64,000 nucleotides of DNA from Trebonia sp964581815 (GTDB taxonomy: Bacteria; Actinomycetota; Actinomycetes; Streptosporangiales; Streptosporangiaceae), in NCBI GenBank assembly GCA_964581815.1, contig CAZORE010000026.1, forward strand, positions 5,645 to 69,644, in the 5' to 3' direction. The notes under the pieces are model-generated. The model saw only the letters and a program-made list of their open reading frames with translations, searched no databases and was not told the DNA's origin. Below are positions 59,900 through 64,000 of this stretch, piece by piece (position 1 is the first letter of the stretch; every line of letters starts with the position of its first letter). The position numbers and the translations under genes were made by a program.

Positions 59900-61084
59900 C
59901 TAGACCGGCTGGGACCTGAGGAACTTACCGAAGTGCGGGACGGTGAAGGCGATGAGGCCGCGTTCCGAGCTGTAGATCAGGCCCTTCTTAATGAGGCCAT
60001 CCCTGGCCGGCGACAGGCTTGACGGTTTACGGGCGAGCTCGTCGGCGACGGCGGACGTTGGCACCGGCTCGTCGCCGATCACGGCCATCGCGCGCATGTA
60101 CTCACGCTCCGCCGGGGTCGCGCGCTCGTACCGTGAGCCGAAGAACCCGACGGCCAGCTCGGCCTCGGCCTCGGGAGCGGCGACGGCCACGTCGGCGGCG
60201 CTGATGGGGCTCGCGGCGGCGACGTCCCAGGTCACCTTGCCGTAGGCCTGCACGAAGTAGGGGTAACCGTCGGCGGCCTGGTACAGCGCGTCCAGGGCAT
60301 CCTGCTTGAAGAGCACGTCCTCGCGTTCCGCGGGCGCGATGAGTGCCTGGTCCGCCGCGTCCCGGTCCAGCCGGTCGATTCTGGCGTAGCGAAACAGCCG
60401 TTCCGAGTAGCTCTTACTCGCCGACAGCACCGAGGGCAGGTGCGGCAGGCCGGCCCCCACCACGATGAGCGGGCCGCCGACCTGGGAGAGCTCATGGCAG
60501 GCGGCGCACAGCGCGGACACGTCGGGGGCGGGCACGTCCTGCATCTCGTCGATGAACAGGGCAATGCCGACGCCCAGGTCGGCCGCGACCGAGGCGGCGT
60601 CGGTGAACAGCTCGGTCAGGTCGACCTCAAGGTCGCCCGAGTCCGCCCGGCCGCGGGCGGCCGGCACGTCGATGCCGAACTGCGCGCTGACCGTGGATCC
60701 CCTGGGGGCCTTGGGATCGCGCAGCGCGAACGCCTTGAGCACGCCGAGGAAGTCGTCGATCCGGTCCGGCGCGCGGTGCCTTGGCGCGAGTTCACGGACC
60801 GCCATGTGCAGCGCGCTTGCCACCGGGCGGCGGATGGACTGATCGGGTCGGGCCTCAAGCTTGCCCGTTCCCCACAGGCGTTGCAGTGCCATCGACCGGA
60901 ACGAGTTGAGCAGCACGGTCTTGCCGACGCCGCGCAGGCCGGTGAGCACCATGGAGCGCTCCGGCCTTGCCCTGGCCACTCGCTCGAGTACGACCTCGAA
61001 CTGGCCGATCTCGCGGTCTCGCCCGGTGAGCTCCGGTGGCCGCTGCCCGGCACCGGGCGCGTAGGGGTTCCGTACGGGGTCCAC
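59900..61084 (-). CDS. AAA ATPase (Orc1/MNS-type ATP-binding protein)
   Basis: A 394-residue cytoplasmic ATPase: Walker A LRGVGKTVLLNSF near residue 50, Walker B IALFIDEMQDV, then ALCAACHELSQVGGPLIVVG with an arginine sensor region and a winged-helix ending (SVADELARKPSSLSPARDGL, IAFTVPHFGKFL). The family resembles the AAA part of archaeal ATPases and of Orc1-type proteins; many members are stand-alone and of unknown role. Ends about 118 nt from the MauE gene, convergent with it. Confidence 0.8.
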   Translation of the reverse strand: MDPVRNPYAPGAGQRPPELTGRDREIGQFEVVLERVARARPERSMVLTGLRGVGKTVLLNSFRSMALQRLWGTGKLEARPDQSIRRPVASALHMAVRELAPRHRAPDRIDDFLGVLKAFALRDPKAPRGSTVSAQFGIDVPAARGRADSGDLEVDLTELFTDAASVAADLGVGIALFIDEMQDVPAPDVSALCAACHELSQVGGPLIVVGAGLPHLPSVLSASKSYSERLFRYARIDRLDRDAADQALIAPAEREDVLFKQDALDALYQAADGYPYFVQAYGKVTWDVAAASPISAADVAVAAPEAEAELAVGFFGSRYERATPAEREYMRAMAVIGDEPVPTSAVADELARKPSSLSPARDGLIKKGLIYSSERGLIAFTVPHFGKFLRSQPV

Positions 61085-61199
61085 GATCGGACTCTATGAC
61101 GCCGTCTAGCGAGATCCGTAGATTTCCGTAGAGAGCGCTACCGGCGTGTCGCGCTATACGAGTGGCCGTTTAGCGCCAAGGCCCGTGCACGGAGCAGGG

Positions 61200-61403
61200 C
61201 TAGTTGTTCCGGCCAAGGAAGCGCTTATGCGCATCGGCCAGCCTGAGGTAGGCGCGGGCCGCGATCTCAGCCCGGCGGGCGGCGTACTCGTGCGGAGCAA
61301 CCTCGAACCGGGTGAGCCCGACCTGCACAGCCGCGAGTTCAGACTCGTACTCGTCCTCGATCGCCAGGGCGTCGTCGACGTACTGGCTGTCCGCCTTGCT
61401 CAT
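61200..61403 (-). CDS. Small conserved hypothetical protein
   Basis: 67 residues from ATG 61403: SKADSQYVDDALAIEDEYES and YAARRAEIAARAYLRLADAH form two amphipathic helices, probably a helical hairpin. The frame is open to 61499 without helix-like composition. It lies 115 nt upstream of the AAA ATPase gene on the same strand, so the two may be one transcription unit. Not recognised. Confidence 0.6.
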   Translation of the reverse strand: MSKADSQYVDDALAIEDEYESELAAVQVGLTRFEVAPHEYAARRAEIAARAYLRLADAHKRFLGRNN

Positions 61404-61587
61404 GTTGACGGTCAACGCTCTTTGCCTTTCATCTTGCACCCCCGGCATGACAGTCAACCGTATGGCGGTCCACCCACGGGCTAACCTGGGCGAACTCATT
61501 CTTCACAAGAGAAACACCCATGGCTGGCAACCCCACGGGGTCATCACCGTAGACGGATGTTAAGTGTGATCTAGATCACACTACCGG

Positions 61588-62619
61588 CTAGTCGGCGGCC
61601 GGCCCGGTCCCGTCCGCGCCCTGGTTGATCCGGGCGAGGTACGCGTTGTAGGCCGCGAGCTGGTCGTCGTCCGCGTCGACGTCGACGACCCGGGCAGCGC
61701 TCCTCGCGACGTCTCGCGCCGGGTCGCCCGCGGTCCCCGCTGGCCCAGCCTCGGCGATCCGCTCCGCCAGGGACGACCGGCGCGCCGTCTCCAGCCAGCC
61801 CATGCCCGCCGACGGGCGCGACTCCCTGGTCCACTGGAAGAACGTCACCATGATCACGGCGAACATGATGGCCGCACCGCCGATCCACATCACCGCGCCG
61901 CCCTCGTGCAGGTCGCTCACGGCGGACGGGCCCCATGAGCGCGGCTCGAGCGGCACGAACGGGTCGGTCTGGTAGGAGCCGAGCACCACCCCGGTGAACG
62001 CGTCCACCGGCATGGCGATGAACAGCAGGAACAGCCGGAGCGGATATGACACCTTCCAGCCGATGGGCTCCTTGCCGATCAGCGGAAGGAAGTACAGGTA
62101 CCCCACGACGAGGTAGAGGACGTGCTCCGCCTGGTGGACCGCCTCATGCTCGGTGACCAGGTTCATGAAGCTGGTCAGGTGCGTGCCGACGACGGTGGCC
62201 GCGTAGGCGGCGACGCCGAAGGCGGGCCAGGTCAGCCACCGGACGGGGCGCGACCTGATGAGCCGCTTGACCCCGGTGTGCAGCGGGTTCCTGCTGGCGT
62301 GCAGCAGCAGGGTCACCGGCTGTCCCGCGACAAGAAGCGGCGGCGCGACCATGAGCAGCATCAGGTGCTGGATCATGTGGTCCCAGAACAGCGTGTCGTC
62401 GTACGTGCCGATCCCGCTCTGCGTGGCCAGGTTAATGACGAGCAGGCCAAGGAGGAACAGGATCGCCCGGTGCAGCGGCCAGGGCCGCCGCGGGTGCCGG
62501 CGCCTAACCCGGATCGCGCCCCACAGGTAAGCCGCTGCGAGGAGCGCGGTGAACGCCGTGACGATCGGGGCGAACTGCCAGTTGGCGGCGGCTTCGGCCC
62601 AGCTGAACGGCGGCAACAT
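61588..62619 (-). CDS. Cytochrome c oxidase assembly protein, CtaG/caa3-type
   Basis: A 343-residue membrane protein with about seven helices, of the family that helps copper loading of caa3-type cytochrome oxidases. Paired histidines lie in FWDHMIQHLMLLMVAPPLL, and further marks are TEHEAVHQAEHVLYLVVGY, FTGVVLGSYQ and DLHEGGAVMWIGGA. ATG 62619 has GGAGGAG five bases upstream. The C-terminal 80 residues are a cytoplasmic, charged tail. No oxidase genes are nearby. Confidence 0.9.
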   Translation of the reverse strand: MLPPFSWAEAAANWQFAPIVTAFTALLAAAYLWGAIRVRRRHPRRPWPLHRAILFLLGLLVINLATQSGIGTYDDTLFWDHMIQHLMLLMVAPPLLVAGQPVTLLLHASRNPLHTGVKRLIRSRPVRWLTWPAFGVAAYAATVVGTHLTSFMNLVTEHEAVHQAEHVLYLVVGYLYFLPLIGKEPIGWKVSYPLRLFLLFIAMPVDAFTGVVLGSYQTDPFVPLEPRSWGPSAVSDLHEGGAVMWIGGAAIMFAVIMVTFFQWTRESRPSAGMGWLETARRSSLAERIAEAGPAGTAGDPARDVARSAARVVDVDADDDQLAAYNAYLARINQGADGTGPAAD

Positions 62620-62700
62620 GACGTCTCCTCCCACCCGTCCGAGACTACCCCTCTCCTACGCGCTGTCGTAATCGGCTCGCGCGCGGCGGGGAAACGAGTG

Positions 62701-62901
62701 TCAGGCGGCCGAGGGCGATGGCCAGTTACAGGTGATCTGCGGATTGACGCCGAGGTAGTTGAGCGGCCCGGTCAGCATCGTCGCCGCGATGGTCGCCCCC
62801 GCGCTGCAGGTCGCCGGAATGTTACCGAAGTAACCCCGCTGGCCCGCGGCGGCAGCCCCGATAATCAGCCAGACGAACAGGATCAGCGTTTTTCTCGACA
62901 T
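62701..62901 (-). CDS. Small exported or membrane protein (66 residues)
   Basis: ATG 62901 follows GGAGGG. MSRKTLILFVWLIIGAAAAG is a signal-anchor or signal peptide; the rest (YFGNIPATCSAGATIAATML, TGPLNYLGVNPQITCNW) carries two cysteines that could form a disulfide. Similar short proteins occur in other actinobacteria; function unknown. 81 nt upstream of the CtaG-like gene. Confidence 0.75.
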   Translation of the reverse strand: MSRKTLILFVWLIIGAAAAGQRGYFGNIPATCSAGATIAATMLTGPLNYLGVNPQITCNWPSPSAA

Positions 62902-63014
62902 GTCCCTCCGTCTCCACCAGGGAATGACCACAACGTACCTAGCCTGGATAATAGCCGCCCGACGCCCACATCCGGCATATTGCACCCATCGCCGCGCCGT
63001 GGAAACGTGGCCCT

Positions 63015-63890
63015 TTAGCGAGGCCGGGGCAGCATCTCAGCGGCCGCCAGCCGGGCGTTCGAGGCGGCGACCTGCTCGGGGTCGATCTCGAAGCCCACGT
63101 AGGAGCAGCCGAGCGATACGGCGGCGAGTCCCGAGGTACCGCTCCCGGAGAACGGGTCGAGGACTACGACGTCCGCGCCGTGCCGCCCAAGGGCGGAGAC
63201 GCAGCGCCGCGGCAACTCAAGCGGGAAGCGCGAGTAGTGGGCCGGCCCGGTCATCCGCTCGTTTGAGAACTCCCAGACGCTCTTCACCGGCGGATCGGTC
63301 AGAAAGGCGTGCTTCTCCGTCCGCGCGAACAGGAAGACCGACTCGTGGGCCCGGTGCGGCCGACGGCAGCGTCCCTCGGGCAGGGGGTTCTTCTTCCGCC
63401 AGATGACCTCGCCGCGGAACAGCCAGCCATCGTCGCACATGCCGATGACCACGCGATACGGCAGCGCGAGCAGGTTTCCGTAGCTCAGCCACGGCGCTTC
63501 CGCCCGCACGTATGCCTTACGCCGTGCCCGCGGCTTGACGTACGCCGAGTTATTGCCGTCAAGCCCGGTCCCGCCTGGCCCGAGTGAGCTGTAACCTCGG
63601 TCGCCCGGCCGCCAGTTCACCGGCGTGTTGTAAGCGTCGCCGATATTGAGCCAGACGATGCCGTCGCGCTTCACCTTGGGCTTGAGTACCCGGAATATCT
63701 CGACCAGGCGTCGCACGTACTCCCTCGGGTCCTCCTCGGCTCCCATGCCCGCGGACGCCCGCTGCCCCCAGTAAGGCGGCGAAGTGACGAGCACGTCGAC
63801 GCTTTCGTCAGGCAGGTCGGCGCCAAGCTCGGCGCAGTTCCCGTGGGCGACCCGGTTGATCAGATAGGGGCCAAGCTTGTTCGGATCCAT
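63015..63890 (-). CDS. DNA methyltransferase, beta-class (N4-cytosine or N6-adenine)
   Basis: A 291-residue site-specific methyltransferase. Catalytic motif IV TSPPYW stands near the N-terminus and the AdoMet motif I DPFSGSGTSGLAAV near the C-terminus, the beta-class order; TSPPY favours N4-cytosine but does not prove it. ATG 63890 (MDPNKLGPYLINRV) follows GGAGGG; the frame opens slightly further upstream. No restriction gene is adjacent within the window, which ends 110 bases upstream. It may be an orphan regulatory methylase. Confidence 0.9.
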   Translation of the reverse strand: MDPNKLGPYLINRVAHGNCAELGADLPDESVDVLVTSPPYWGQRASAGMGAEEDPREYVRRLVEIFRVLKPKVKRDGIVWLNIGDAYNTPVNWRPGDRGYSSLGPGGTGLDGNNSAYVKPRARRKAYVRAEAPWLSYGNLLALPYRVVIGMCDDGWLFRGEVIWRKKNPLPEGRCRRPHRAHESVFLFARTEKHAFLTDPPVKSVWEFSNERMTGPAHYSRFPLELPRRCVSALGRHGADVVVLDPFSGSGTSGLAAVSLGCSYVGFEIDPEQVAASNARLAAAEMLPRPR

Positions 63891-64000
63891 CAGCCCTCCG
63901 CGGCCACGATAACCCGAGTGGTGCCTCACTCTAGTGAACTCTTTTCAGCCCGCCTGTCGACCAGGAGTTTGGCAGGCCGGGAAACACCCGGATGAATAGG

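Noticed and set aside
1..64000. CRISPR array, complete prophage or biosynthetic cluster
   Set aside because: No regularly spaced repeats, cas genes, integrase, phage structural genes or synthase modules were seen on either strand.

Overview
The window is high-GC DNA from an actinobacterium (Actinomycetota). The lineage is indicated by DUF3073, DUF3151 and TadA-associated proteins, an HspR/HAIR-controlled dnaK operon, a DUF397 plus Scr1-type (XRE-DUF5753) pair, a GPP34 protein, SigE-type ECF sigma factors, many GTG/TTG starts and several leaderless promoters. The dnaK-grpE-dnaJ-hspR, clpB, pyrE, fba, DUF3151, purA neighbourhood recalls Streptomyces and its relatives. A genus cannot be named from the sequence alone.

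Layout. 0.2-6.2 kb: a purine operon on the minus strand (purS, an RsbW-like kinase, purQ, purL, an SCP-like protein, purF), convergent with DUF3073. 6.4-10.6 kb: a 2-oxoacid dehydrogenase operon (E1 alpha, E1 beta, E2) followed by a rhomboid-like protein. 10.7-18.1 kb: an FadE5-like acyl-CoA dehydrogenase, a CbiX-fold protein with a heptapeptide repeat, a secreted GH25-like protein, release factor 3 and two GNAT-type proteins. 18.2-25.1 kb: an accessory strip with a nested palindrome, a truncated TetR gene, a frameshifted oxidoreductase, GPP34, a 3' fragment of tRNA-Thr that looks like an attachment-site relic, a gene split by TGA, a MazEF-like toxin-antitoxin pair, tRNA-Gly, two DUF397 genes and their XRE partner.

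25.1-34.5 kb: an essential-type Fe-S reductase (Rv0338c-like), then the HspR heat-shock operon dnaK-grpE-dnaJ-hspR-clpB behind two HAIR operators. 34.5-41.6 kb: a TPR-like protein, an NYN-domain protein, pyrE, DedA, fba, DUF3151 and purA. 41.6-49.3 kb: an ECF sigma factor with its membrane partner, purD, an LtrA-like membrane protein, purB, murA and a hisC-like aminotransferase. 49.3-55.3 kb: a lipoprotein, a GNAT protein, tRNA-Ser(CGA), tadA and its partner, a small membrane protein with a PH-domain protein, a ROK kinase and tRNA-Ser(GCT). 55.3-63.9 kb: an acyl-CoA ligase, a SigE-type sigma factor, a cysteine-rich barrel-like protein paired with MauE, an AAA ATPase, a CtaG-like protein and a solitary DNA methyltransferase.

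Seven purine genes (purS, Q, L, F, A, D, B) and pyrE make nucleotide synthesis the main theme. Two of the purine clusters carry an unrelated gene inside them (an anti-sigma-like kinase and LtrA). Four runs of 100 N are assembly gaps. Two of them are flanked by identical 55-bp copies, and collapsing these restores the reading frames, so they are artefacts and not real insertions. The most interesting leads are the DPBB-like/MauE pair next to a sigma factor, the CbiX-like protein that has lost its metal-binding histidines, the tRNA-Thr relic, the nested palindrome at 18.4 kb and the hairpin in the purA leader.
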